Shown piece by piece: positions 50,338-58,796 of a stretch of DNA of 64,000 nt (the first letter of the stretch is position 1; each line of letters starts with the position of its first letter). The DNA is from Flavobacterium silvaticum (GTDB taxonomy: Bacteria > Bacteroidota > Bacteroidia > Flavobacteriales > Flavobacteriaceae), in NCBI RefSeq assembly GCF_012911565.1, contig NZ_JAAMPU010000100.1, forward strand, positions 62,001-126,000, written 5' to 3'. The position numbers and the translations under genes are program-made. The notes under the pieces are model-generated. The model did no database searches. It was not told the DNA's origin and saw nothing but the letters and a program-made list of their open reading frames with translations.

Positions 50338-50643
50338 TTCTGATTACTATTAGGAAGTGAAAATCTTAAGTGAGGATGGGATCGTACATGTTATTATTGA
50401 AAGTATACTTCAGGATAGTGAATTATTCACGATAATATATTGAATGGTCAAGAGGGAAGACATAAACAAAATATTTAACAATTCCGGCAGATTTTCTGTA
50501 TGAGTTTTATTTCAGAATTTTGTAGGGAACACCACTGGCCCCTCCCCGTCAGACAAGGTAGCTGTTCCGCCGATACCTCAGATACAGATTTCATGTATAA
50601 AATCATAAATTTTAATCTCATAAATTTTAACTTCAATCGTCAA
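50338..50643. other. 306-bp gap between ligase and helicase genes
   Basis: No gene visible. It contains a 13-bp palindrome GTGAATtATTCAC (50417-50429) about 80 bp before the helicase start, a TATACTTTC sequence on the minus strand that may be a weak -7 box, and a GC-rich patch at 50527-50581 whose ends GGAACA/TGTTCC can pair. The 10-mer TGTTCCGCCG there recurs in the gap at 53358-53667. Confidence 0.5.
50417..50429. promoter_or_regulatory. Palindrome GTGAAT-T-ATTCAC upstream of the helicase gene
   Basis: A perfect 6-bp inverted repeat around one base, about 80 bp upstream of the helicase TTG. Possible operator for damage- or signal-responsive control of the helicase-pdeM unit; no cognate regulator is identified. 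Confidence 0.3.
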
Positions 50644-52245
50644 CTAACAAATCAACGCCTTCAAATCATCAATCGAATTCGCCTCGTTAATCTTCTTATC
50701 ATGCCGCCATCTCAAAATCCTCGGAAAACGTGTCGCCACGCCGCTTTTATGTCGTTTTGATAACGAAATCCCTTCAAATCCAATCTCGAAAACCAATTCA
50801 GGCGTCACGCTTCTCACCGGCCCGAATCGTTCCAATGTGTTTCTTTGGATCCAATTATCGACTTGCCTGAATTCCGCATCGGTCAAACCCGAATAGGCTT
50901 TTGCAAACGTTACCAATTCACGTTCACCGTTTTCATTCTGCTGCCAAAGGGCGAAGGTATAATCTGTAAATAGATTCGATCGCCTTCCGTGGCCGCGCAT
51001 GGCATACGTCAGAACGGCATCAATAGCAAGCGGTTCGATTTTCCACTTCCACCAATCGCCTTTTTTGCGTCCGACCTGATAGATGGAATCGTTGCGCTTT
51101 ATCATCAATCCTTCTGAATGCAAGTCGCGCGAGCGTTCTCTTTCGGCAACTACATCTTCCCAGGAATTAAGACAGATGCGTTCCGATAAATGCAGTGGAA
51201 TTGTCCCCGTAGGAATATCGGCAAACAAAACTTCAAGCAAATGCCGTCTTTCCGCATACGTTCTTGTCCGGATATCTTCCCCTTTCCATTCCAGCAAATC
51301 ATAAGCTTTGATGATTACCGGATTGTTTTTGAGGACGGATGCAGATACATTTTTACGTCCGATCCGCGTCTGCAAATCATTGAAGGACCCAATCGTATCG
51401 TCTTTGTACGGAAGGATTTCCCCATCGATTACTGTTCCGTCGGGAATGACACCAATGAAGTTCTGGAACTCCGGATATTTATCGGTAACCAATTCCTCTC
51501 CACGGCTCCAGACGAAAATTTCACCGTCACGGATAATCGTCTGTGAACGGATACCATCCCATTTGTGCTCAATGCTCCAGTCTTTTGCGTCGCCCAGATC
51601 GGCAACATTTCCTTCAATGGCATAAGCGAGATAAAACGGATACGGTTTGGACAGATAATCGGAACTTTTTTCCTCCAGGATCAATTCCCGGAAACTGACG
51701 GTATTCGGGTTCCAGTCGCCCATGAGTTTGTGCGCAATGAGGTCTTCATCTACGGAAACCGCTTTGGACAATGCCCTTGTCATCAATTTCTGGCTCAGCC
51801 CGATACGAAAACTTCCGGTTATCAGTTTCGTGAAAACCAATCGTTCGTAAAAATTAAGGGCCAGCCAGTTTTCATGCAGGTAAGCCCGTTTTTCTTCATC
51901 GGATTTTTTTCGAAGAGCGATGATTTCACGCAGATATTCGGTCAATGATTTATCCGAATGTTCACGTGTCGTGGGAACGATGAGCGCAATGGTTTCGGCC
52001 AGATCACCTACAATGTGGTACGATTCTTCAAAAAGCCACATGGGGATATTCGCCAGTTCATTCGCCCAAATCCGAAGCAAAGTGGTGTTTACCGGACGTG
52101 GCGGCCGTCTGTGGGACAGAATCGCAATGGTCCAGACTTTATCTTCATCACTGGCATGCCGAAAATATTCGGTCAATGCGTCGACCTTGACGTTTGTCTT
52201 GTTAGTGGCATCAAGTGCTTTTATCAAGTTGGCGAAGTTTTTCAT
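50644..52245 (-). CDS. Ligase-associated DNA damage response ATP-dependent DNA ligase
   Basis: 533 residues. An N-terminal helical DNA-binding domain (about 1-200) precedes the adenylation domain, with Lys228 in the EHKWDGIR motif, then an FVWSRGEELVTDKYPEF stretch (motif III region), GLMIKRN (motif IV region), and an OB-fold with WWKWKIEPLAI. The length and helical N-terminus separate it from LigD and from NAD-dependent LigA. It overlaps the MBL exonuclease stop by 4 bp, so the two are coupled. It is the signature protein of the ligase-associated damage-response set. Confidence 0.94.
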   Translation of the reverse strand: MKNFANLIKALDATNKTNVKVDALTEYFRHASDEDKVWTIAILSHRRPPRPVNTTLLRIWANELANIPMWLFEESYHIVGDLAETIALIVPTTREHSDKSLTEYLREIIALRKKSDEEKRAYLHENWLALNFYERLVFTKLITGSFRIGLSQKLMTRALSKAVSVDEDLIAHKLMGDWNPNTVSFRELILEEKSSDYLSKPYPFYLAYAIEGNVADLGDAKDWSIEHKWDGIRSQTIIRDGEIFVWSRGEELVTDKYPEFQNFIGVIPDGTVIDGEILPYKDDTIGSFNDLQTRIGRKNVSASVLKNNPVIIKAYDLLEWKGEDIRTRTYAERRHLLEVLFADIPTGTIPLHLSERICLNSWEDVVAERERSRDLHSEGLMIKRNDSIYQVGRKKGDWWKWKIEPLAIDAVLTYAMRGHGRRSNLFTDYTFALWQQNENGERELVTFAKAYSGLTDAEFRQVDNWIQRNTLERFGPVRSVTPELVFEIGFEGISLSKRHKSGVATRFPRILRWRHDKKINEANSIDDLKALIC

Positions 52246-53357
52246 TTGAGGAATGATTTGATGCTGTCACCCTGATCTGACTGTGGCGCTTCTGTTTTTA
52301 AAACGTCCTCAAATGCTTTTTCATCCGATTCATCTGCTTCATGCGAACTTCCCATTTCTGCCGATTCGCCTTCGTATTGTGTCCTGGCGGTTCTGGCATC
52401 GTATCCGATTTCCCTCAGATACCTTGAGAAGATGTCGGAATAGCCGTGGGTCGAAATTATCTTTTCCGCTCCGGTCGCCTTGATGCTGTCAAGTAATCCG
52501 TACCAGTCGCAATGATCAGACAGTACAAAACCTTTATCGATTGCCCGTCTGGTCCTTGCGCCGCGGAATGCCATCCATCCCGAAGCAGTAGCAGTAACAA
52601 AAGGCGTCATTTTACGCAGCCAGGGCGAACCGTGCGCACTTGGCGGTGCAACGACGATATTTCCGAGAAGTTCTTCTCTTTTGGTGTCTCGTGTGACGAG
52701 TTCGGTGTCTGGCAAATCGGTAATCGTCCGGATCACCTGGTTCATATTTTCGACGGCTCCATGGGTGAAGATTTTCCCAATCGATGTGTCTAAGTTTTTG
52801 ATGATGCGTTGTGCCTTTCCGAGTGTGTAGCCAAAAATGACAGATGTTTTGCCTTCTGCTTTGTTTTCGGCCCACCAGGAATTGATGTCGGTAAAGACTT
52901 CCTTTTGCGGCAACCAGTTGAAAGCGGGTAATCCGAACGTACATTCGGTGATGAAGGTATTACATTTGACGACTTCATATGGAGTCGCGATTCCGTCGTC
53001 TTCTGTTTTATAATCGCCTGTAAAAACCCATACTTCGCCTTTGTACTCCACGCGCACCTGCGAACTTCCTACTATATGTCCGGCCGGATGCAACGAAAAT
53101 TTTACGCCGTTGACCATAAACGATTCGCCCCATTCAACACCCGCGACATTGATATCGCCAAGCCGGTGACGGATTATAGGTACGTTGAAATGATGGGTGA
53201 TGTAATTTTTGTGGCCCCATCGCGAATGGTCAGAGTGGCCGTGGGTGATGATGGCATTTTCGACTGCTTTCCACGGATCGAGATACACATTGGCTATTTC
53301 ACAATAGATGCCTTTGTCGTTAAAACAGAGCAGCGCTTTTTCGTTTTTTTTTGCCAT
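52242..53357 (-). CDS. Ligase-associated DNA damage response exonuclease (metallo-beta-lactamase/beta-CASP)
   Basis: 371 residues. The metallo-beta-lactamase metal site is HGHSDHSRWGH (about 38-48), then AGHIVGSSQVRVEY and TGDYKTE. The beta-CASP-like cap and final motifs (SDHCDWYGLLDSI, STHGYSDIFSRYL) match SNM1/Pso2-type repair nucleases. The C-terminal 40 residues are acidic and Glu/Asp rich. First gene of the run toward the ligase, with which it overlaps. It presumably trims DNA ends before ligation. Confidence 0.93.
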   Translation of the reverse strand: MAKKNEKALLCFNDKGIYCEIANVYLDPWKAVENAIITHGHSDHSRWGHKNYITHHFNVPIIRHRLGDINVAGVEWGESFMVNGVKFSLHPAGHIVGSSQVRVEYKGEVWVFTGDYKTEDDGIATPYEVVKCNTFITECTFGLPAFNWLPQKEVFTDINSWWAENKAEGKTSVIFGYTLGKAQRIIKNLDTSIGKIFTHGAVENMNQVIRTITDLPDTELVTRDTKREELLGNIVVAPPSAHGSPWLRKMTPFVTATASGWMAFRGARTRRAIDKGFVLSDHCDWYGLLDSIKATGAEKIISTHGYSDIFSRYLREIGYDARTARTQYEGESAEMGSSHEADESDEKAFEDVLKTEAPQSDQGDSIKSFLK

Positions 53358-53667
53358 CGGTTAAATATACGAATCCGCGTGGCCAGTTTCTGTTTCAGCG
53401 TTTTGGTTTAAGGTTTAATTTTTACCATGTTTCTACGGATTAATCTGAACCAAATTGTCCAATGAAAGTTGATGTACATTCTTTTTCCGATTTTTATTCA
53501 GAATGCTGATTTTGGATAACCAGCTTGATACTGTCAACCAGACGGCGGCAGATTGTTACAATTCAAGAAAGCAGCTTGTTCCGCCGCGGCGCCCTAAAAA
53601 TCTATGTTAACATGCAATACACGATTTGAAAAATGAATTACCTTTAAATAAACACAAATAGATTTTT
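53358..53667. other. 310-bp divergent gap between exonuclease and TPR genes
   Basis: No open frame with gene-like composition. The right end has TACCTTTA (53640-53647), a possible -7 box for the TPR gene. The region at 53565-53590 is GC rich (TTGTTCCGCCGCGGCGCC) in an otherwise AT-rich gap and resembles the edge of a palindromic repeat remnant. Confidence 0.4.
53362..53369 (-). promoter_or_regulatory. Possible -7 box (TATATTTA) of the exonuclease-ligase unit
   Basis: On the minus strand TATATTTA is a near match to TAnnTTTG, only 4 bp from the ATG. The transcript would be almost leaderless, so it is uncertain. Confidence 0.3.
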
Positions 53668-54159
53668 ATGAAACTGACTTATGTTTTGGCGCTTCTGGCT
53701 TTTAGTACGGCGTCATTCGCGCAAACGGGAACCGATTTTTGTACACAGGCACAGACTTTCCTGGATCAGGGAAAATACCAGGATGCCATGAAAGCGGTAG
53801 GACGGGCATTGGTAAAAGATCCGGACAATTCCAAATGCCGCAAAATCCGGGTTTCGGCCGCCTTGAAAGGAGAACCGACACCTGAGAATTATGTTCAGGC
53901 GCTTACGGATTTAGGGTATCTGGTAGATCATGGAGACAAATCTGAAACTACCTATCGTCAGGTTGGCGATGCCGAAGTCGGGCTTGCCAGATTTCTCTAT
54001 CAGGATCGCGATTACACCAATTCGGTCAAACATTACGGTGTGGCAAAAGAAGCGTTCCAGAAGGCAAAAGGAGTTGGAGGCGATCCGAAAATCTATGACA
54101 GGCTCATAGAAGATACCGATGCCTATATCAAACAGGTTAACAGCGAAACCAAGCCTTAA
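53668..54159 (+). CDS. Exported TPR-like protein
   Basis: 163 residues. Signal peptide MKLTYVLALLAFSTASFAQ, then two to three degenerate tetratricopeptide helices (AQTFLDQGKYQDAMKAVGRA; RQVGDAEVGLARFLYQDRDY). It is probably a periplasmic protein-protein interaction module, with no enzymatic motif. The stop overlaps the start of the glycosylase gene (TAATG at 54157-54161), so translation is coupled even though one product is exported and the other works on DNA. Function unknown. Confidence 0.75.
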   Translation: MKLTYVLALLAFSTASFAQTGTDFCTQAQTFLDQGKYQDAMKAVGRALVKDPDNSKCRKIRVSAALKGEPTPENYVQALTDLGYLVDHGDKSETTYRQVGDAEVGLARFLYQDRDYTNSVKHYGVAKEAFQKAKGVGGDPKIYDRLIEDTDAYIKQVNSETKP

Positions 54160-54905
54160 TGCCTGAAGGTCCGAGTTTAAGAATCCTGTGGGAACAAACG
54201 CGCCAATTTGAGGGAAAGAAAGTCCTTGAAGCTACAGGCAACGCGAAGATCGACATCGACAGGTTGAATAATAAGACCGCTGAAGCATTGAAAACATGGG
54301 GGAAACATTTCCTGATTTGCTTCAACGGTTTTTATGTGCGCGTGCATTTCCTCATGATCGGGAGTTATTCGATTGACGAAAAAGGAAAAGCGAAAGTGCG
54401 TCTCGGGTTGCATTTCAACACGGGCGATTTGTATTTCTACGCTTCACAAGTAAAGCTTTTTGAAGGCAATGTCAATGCGTATTATGATTGGTCGGCCGAT
54501 ATCATGTCAGATGATTGGGATCGGTCTGCCGCCATCAAAAAAATAAAGAATCATCCCGATGCCATGATTTGCGATATGTTGCTCGATCAGAATATTGTGG
54601 CAGGTTCTGGAAACATAATCAAAAATGAGGCTTTGTATCTCGCGAAAATCCATCCGGAATCTATCGTTTCTGAAATTCCGTCAGATAAATTGAGACAGCT
54701 CCTGAATGATGTCCGCGATTTCAGTTTTGACTTCCTAAAATGGAAAAAGCGGAACGAGCTACAAAAGAATCTCAAAGTCTATTCGCAAAAAGAATGTGAT
54801 TGCGGTGGAAAAATGACGGTGAAAGAAACCGGAAAAACCCGACGCAAAAGTTATTTCTGTGAAAAATGCCAAAAGCTTTACGGTAAAAAGCATTTATTTT
54901 CGTGA
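54159..54905 (+). CDS. Fpg/Nei-family DNA glycosylase/AP lyase-like protein
   Basis: 248 residues. It begins MPEGPSLRIL: after Met removal, Pro2 is the catalytic N-terminal proline and Glu3 the partner. Lys49 (TWGKHFLI) matches the conserved beta-clamp lysine. The helix-two-turn-helix is LLDQNIVAGSGNIIKNEALY. The C-terminal zinc finger has Cys213, Cys215, Cys234 and Cys237, with CDC spacing in place of the usual CxxC. It probably excises oxidised bases. It is closer to the Nei-like branch than to MutM, though exact substrate is uncertain. Third kind of repair function in the 30-55 kb stretch. Confidence 0.88.
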   Translation: MPEGPSLRILWEQTRQFEGKKVLEATGNAKIDIDRLNNKTAEALKTWGKHFLICFNGFYVRVHFLMIGSYSIDEKGKAKVRLGLHFNTGDLYFYASQVKLFEGNVNAYYDWSADIMSDDWDRSAAIKKIKNHPDAMICDMLLDQNIVAGSGNIIKNEALYLAKIHPESIVSEIPSDKLRQLLNDVRDFSFDFLKWKKRNELQKNLKVYSQKECDCGGKMTVKETGKTRRKSYFCEKCQKLYGKKHLFS

Positions 54906-54918
54906 CTAAAATATCCGT

Positions 54919-54926
54919 TACATTTG
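54919..54926 (+). promoter_or_regulatory. -7 box (TACATTTG) of the LD-carboxypeptidase gene
   Basis: A perfect TAnnTTTG match 24 bases before ATG 54951. It overlaps a TTG at 54924 that would otherwise be a longer start. Confidence 0.6.
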
Positions 54927-54950
54927 TGTCGGATCAAGCTAAACCGAAAC

Positions 54951-55901
54951 ATGATTTTTCCTCCGCATTTACAAAAGGGCGATTCCGTATACCTTGTCAA
55001 TATTGCCCGCAAAGGAATTTACGATGCCGGTGTTGTTGAGAAAACCCTGAATTCATGGGGGCTTTCGGTGATTGTTGGCGAAACGGTAACCGCCAAAGGT
55101 TTTTGCCAGTTTTCCGATACGGCAGACAATAGACTGGCAGATGTGCAAAAAGCGTTGGACGACGTATCGGTCAAAGCGATTTTCTTTTTGCGCGGCGGAT
55201 ACGGAACGGTACAGATTCTCGACCGGATCGATTTTTCTGCGTTTGTAAATTCCCCAAAATGGCTTATCGGATACAGCGACATCACATATCTGCATTCTCA
55301 TATCAACCAGAATTTTGGCATTGCAACGGTTCATGCCACGATGTTATCTGCTTATGCGACGGCTAGTAAAATCGATTTTGAATCGTTGGAAAATATTCTG
55401 TTCGGAAAGTCTCGTTTACAGGTTTTTGCCAATGTTGAAAGCTACAATTTCAAAGAAGTATCAGGCGAATTGATTGGCGGGAATCTGTCAATATTACACA
55501 CCATAATCGGTACGGATTCCGATATGAGTGCCGATGGAAAAATACTTGTGATTGAAGACGTTTTTGAAAACCTGACAAGTGTCGAGCGCATGCTTTGGGC
55601 CATGAAACGCTCGGGCAAATTCGACAGGCTCAAAGCCTTGTTGCTTGGCGATTTCCTGATTCCGGTAAAAGACAACGAGACCAGTAATTGTATGGTGGCT
55701 GAATATCCGTCACCGACAGACCAAACTATCCAGCTTGCGTTTCGCCAAATGATCCTCAATTTTTTTGAAGGATATGATTTCCCGATTGTCTTCGGATTGG
55801 CTGTTGGACATAGCACCGGAAGGAATATTGCGTTGGAATTCGGGGCTGATGTTTCGCTGAAAATGGAAACTACATCTTTACACCTGACTTATCACAGATA
55901 A
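54951..55901 (+). CDS. LD-carboxypeptidase (peptidase S66)
   Basis: 316 residues from ATG 54951. S66 catalytic triad: Ser109 in GYSDITYLHSH, Glu202 in VIEDVFENLTSVERML and His287 in AVGHSTGRN. The RGGYGTVQILDRIDF motif is also typical. It has no signal peptide, so it is cytoplasmic and probably trims D-Ala from murein tetrapeptides during peptidoglycan recycling (LdcA-like). A TTG at 54924 is rejected because the promoter lies there. It is convergent with the acyltransferase gene. Confidence 0.92.
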   Translation: MIFPPHLQKGDSVYLVNIARKGIYDAGVVEKTLNSWGLSVIVGETVTAKGFCQFSDTADNRLADVQKALDDVSVKAIFFLRGGYGTVQILDRIDFSAFVNSPKWLIGYSDITYLHSHINQNFGIATVHATMLSAYATASKIDFESLENILFGKSRLQVFANVESYNFKEVSGELIGGNLSILHTIIGTDSDMSADGKILVIEDVFENLTSVERMLWAMKRSGKFDRLKALLLGDFLIPVKDNETSNCMVAEYPSPTDQTIQLAFRQMILNFFEGYDFPIVFGLAVGHSTGRNIALEFGADVSLKMETTSLHLTYHR

Positions 55902-55908
55902 TAAAACT

Positions 55909-57024
55909 TCACACGGCAATCTTTGCTTTGAGCCATTTCCTTATCGGTTCATCATAAAATTTCAGACAGACAAAGGCAAGGGCAATACAGGAAATAAAAA
56001 GCAAAAGGCTTATTGGCAAAGCATCTTTCAGACTGATTTTGTTCGTAGCGACCCAACCGGTATAGATATAAATCAACGGATAATGTGTGATGTATATCGG
56101 GTACGAAATATCGCCTAAAAATTTACAGGCTTTAGAAGAGAATCCATTTTGCATCTGGCCACCGCTTGCTCCAAGAAAAACGATTAGTGGGAAAATCAAA
56201 ATTACCGTCAGGCTGTCATAGATGCCGTTGAGCCAAAGGTTTTGTTCTCCACCAATCCTGGGAATAGAAAAAACAACGACCAAAAGTAAGCTGCAAATCA
56301 AAAACGCCTGTTTCACCCGAACCAATCTGCCGGTACGATAAAGTAACAATCCGGCAAAAAACGGATACATGACCCGTGCAAAACCTATATGGAGTTGTTC
56401 CGGATCGAGTGACCAGCCTCCGATGATATCTCCATTCGGGCTTGTTACAGCCAAATGGATCAATGCAATTCCGGAAACCACAACGAGAATAGACAGTAGC
56501 GTTTTGGAAAATTTCCGGACGAACAGTGCATATAAAATGTTGGCGATGTATTCATAGAACAGCGACCAGCCCGGGCCATTTAACGGATGCATTTCTGTCC
56601 AGCCCCTGATATCCATCGAGCTTGGTACGGGAATAAGTGTGAATCCGATGATCATTACCAATAACATTTTCCATACAGGTACGTCATGGATACCCGGCCA
56701 GAGAACGGAATCCTGGAAATAAAAGCAGATGGCACCAATGACCATCCCCATTATTACCATAGGTTGCAGCCGGCTTACACGTCTTTTAAAAAAATTTCCT
56801 ACAGACATATCAGCCCAACGGTCATCGTAGGCATAACCAATCACAAATCCCGATAACAGGAAAAAGAAATCGACGGCTAGATAACCGTGATTGATCAACT
56901 GATCAATATGGCTTGTGGCGTGTGCTTCAAAAATGTGGAAAATGACTACCATTATGGCAGCAACGCCTCTTAATCCGTCAAGAATCTGATAATGAGGCTT
57001 GGAATTTACGGGATAACTGTCCAA
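55909..57024 (-). CDS. Acyltransferase 3 family membrane protein
   Basis: 371 residues with about ten transmembrane helices. The family core is at the start: ILDGLRGVAAIMVVIFHIFE, with the His of the active loop, then HGYLAVDFFFLLSGFVIGYA and the RRVSRLQP motif. It transfers acyl groups to carbohydrates, for example O-acetylation of surface polysaccharide or lipid. The start codon is TTG; the first ATG would remove the conserved N-terminus. It is single, between LD-carboxypeptidase and the GH30 gene. Acceptor unknown. Confidence 0.9.
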   Translation of the reverse strand: MDSYPVNSKPHYQILDGLRGVAAIMVVIFHIFEAHATSHIDQLINHGYLAVDFFFLLSGFVIGYAYDDRWADMSVGNFFKRRVSRLQPMVIMGMVIGAICFYFQDSVLWPGIHDVPVWKMLLVMIIGFTLIPVPSSMDIRGWTEMHPLNGPGWSLFYEYIANILYALFVRKFSKTLLSILVVVSGIALIHLAVTSPNGDIIGGWSLDPEQLHIGFARVMYPFFAGLLLYRTGRLVRVKQAFLICSLLLVVVFSIPRIGGEQNLWLNGIYDSLTVILIFPLIVFLGASGGQMQNGFSSKACKFLGDISYPIYITHYPLIYIYTGWVATNKISLKDALPISLLLFISCIALAFVCLKFYDEPIRKWLKAKIAV

Positions 57025-57050
57025 ATTTCTGATAGTCTATTTACCGAAGC

Positions 57051-58496
57051 TTACTGATTGAACACGTATGTCGCTGCCGATCCAGCCGCAAGTGAAGTGC
57101 TGAACCATTCACCGTTGTAACGCACGTTGAATGCCTGTGAAGTAGCATCGCTAGAATTGATCGCGACCAGCACGATTTTATTCTCAGGAGTTTTGAATGC
57201 GGCCGTGCTTACGGTCCCGATTTCGGTGCTGCCAATCCTGACCGAACCTGCAGGAACGAATTTGGAAGCATGGGCAATGATATAATAGGCCACATTTTTC
57301 TGGTAAGAGCTGCTGCTGTTTATGGTGATGGCACCTTTACAAGTGGTGCAGCCGCCAGTTGTGTGTGGGCCGTAATTGGAATCGTTTGCCAGATTCCACT
57401 CAAAAGTAGCCTTGCTCCAGTTTCGCATCGATCCAATCACTACATTTTTGACATGCCATCTTAAATCGCCGCCGAAGTCTCCGTTTGAAGGTGTGTATTG
57501 TTCGGTAAAATATACGTTACGATCCGGATGTGCATTGTGTACGGTACTCATGGCGGAAATTTCTCCTGCATAAAGGTGGAATGCCGATCCGTCTATAAAA
57601 GATTTTGCCGTAGCGTCGTTGAGAATGCTGATTGGATAAACCGGATGGTCGCAATTGTGGTCGAATATGACAATCTTCGTGCTCAATCCGTTTGATTGGA
57701 AAGCAGGCCCGAGGTTGTTTTTGATAAAGTCGCGCTGTTGTTCATAAGTCATGACCAAACTTGGCGTATTGTACGGGTTTTCAGGTTCGTTCTGTGGTGT
57801 GACTGCAGTTATTGTGATACCATTATCCGCCATTCCCTGAATGTATTTCACGAAGTAATTGGCATAGGCCCCATAATATTGTGGCTGAAGTGATCCGCCC
57901 GTAAAACTTCCGTTGTCTTTCATCCAGACAGGTGCAGACCAAGGCGCGGCGATAATTTTAATATTCGGATTTATAGCGAGGATTTCATTCAGAAGGCCGA
58001 TGACTGCTGAATCATTCGATAGGCTGAAATTCGCCAGTGTTTCATCTGTCTCACCGGTCGGCATATCATCATAAGTGAATGGATCCGCATTTAAATCGGA
58101 TGCTCCAATGCTGAGTCGAAGGTACGATACGCGAATGCCATCGGTCCCGAATATTTCCTGTAATAATTCTTGTTTTTTTGCAGACGACAGCATATTGATT
58201 ACCTGTACGCTGCCACCAGTTAAAGTATAACCGAATCCATCAACGGTCTGGAAAGTTTGTGAAGGATCAATGTCTACAAAACCGTTCGTATTTCCTGAAG
58301 TCCCGAATGCAATCGGATTGGTTTGTTTAGCCAAAAGTACGGACTGATTCGACTGTGTCAGCCAAAAATCGACTTCATTTACAATAGGTGTATCATCTGT
58401 AGGATCAACCGGATCCGGAGTTCCGCCATCGTTGCTGCTCGAACAGCCAATAAGGAAAATCAAAGCCGAAGCCGCAAGAAATAAAGACTTTTTCAT
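57051..58496 (-). CDS. Glycoside hydrolase family 30 lipoprotein
   Basis: 481 residues. Lipoprotein signal ending FLIGC (Cys18), followed by a Ser/Asp/Pro-rich linker. The GH30 barrel and side beta-sandwich cover about 65-480: the acid/base Glu237 in VTPQNEPENP and nucleophile Glu332 in VYFTEQYTPSNGD, with FGYTLTGGS and PWSAPVWMKDNGSF lining the site. It is likely an outer-membrane-anchored beta-glucosidase, beta-1,6-glucanase or glucosylceramidase type enzyme; substrate cannot be decided here. No SusC/SusD pair is adjacent. A palindrome lies 32 bp upstream of its start. Confidence 0.92.
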   Translation of the reverse strand: MKKSLFLAASALIFLIGCSSSNDGGTPDPVDPTDDTPIVNEVDFWLTQSNQSVLLAKQTNPIAFGTSGNTNGFVDIDPSQTFQTVDGFGYTLTGGSVQVINMLSSAKKQELLQEIFGTDGIRVSYLRLSIGASDLNADPFTYDDMPTGETDETLANFSLSNDSAVIGLLNEILAINPNIKIIAAPWSAPVWMKDNGSFTGGSLQPQYYGAYANYFVKYIQGMADNGITITAVTPQNEPENPYNTPSLVMTYEQQRDFIKNNLGPAFQSNGLSTKIVIFDHNCDHPVYPISILNDATAKSFIDGSAFHLYAGEISAMSTVHNAHPDRNVYFTEQYTPSNGDFGGDLRWHVKNVVIGSMRNWSKATFEWNLANDSNYGPHTTGGCTTCKGAITINSSSSYQKNVAYYIIAHASKFVPAGSVRIGSTEIGTVSTAAFKTPENKIVLVAINSSDATSQAFNVRYNGEWFSTSLAAGSAATYVFNQ

Positions 58497-58796
58497 GTTT
58501 TTGATAAGCTATTTTATGCTAAAGTAGGTAAACGCGTCAGTTTACGAAAGCGTTGTAGTGGTGTCTGTGGAATCAATACCTATTATTTGTGTTTCATTTA
58601 TTTGTGAATCAATTGTTTGGAAATAAATCAAAATAGCTTTGTAGTGTTTTTGTAAGGTATTTTTATCTGAATCTATGCACATTTAAAGATTCTTTTATGG
58701 CTAATTTTCGGGATAAATTAAATTGGTCATTTTTATTTTTAAGGAAACGCCTATTCAAATTTTTACGGGTACATTAGCAACAAAAAATTACAGCAC
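58497..58796. other. 300-bp divergent intergenic region between GH30 and ADH genes
   Basis: No gene visible. It is AT rich, with a palindrome near the GH30 start (58528-58545) and, near the ADH start, TACATTAG (58770-58777), a weak -7-like box. The middle (58570-58680) has several TTTGTG/TTGT tracts but no clear structure. Confidence 0.5.
58528..58545. promoter_or_regulatory. Palindrome GTAAACgcgtcaGTTTAC upstream of GH30
   Basis: Six-base perfect inverted repeat with a 6-bp centre, 31 bp upstream of the GH30 start codon. The size suits a dimeric repressor, but no cognate regulator is encoded nearby. Confidence 0.35.

Noticed and set aside
54924..54950. Upstream TTG start of the LD-carboxypeptidase
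   Set aside because: It overlaps the TACATTTG -7 box, and the family starts at the following ATG 54951.
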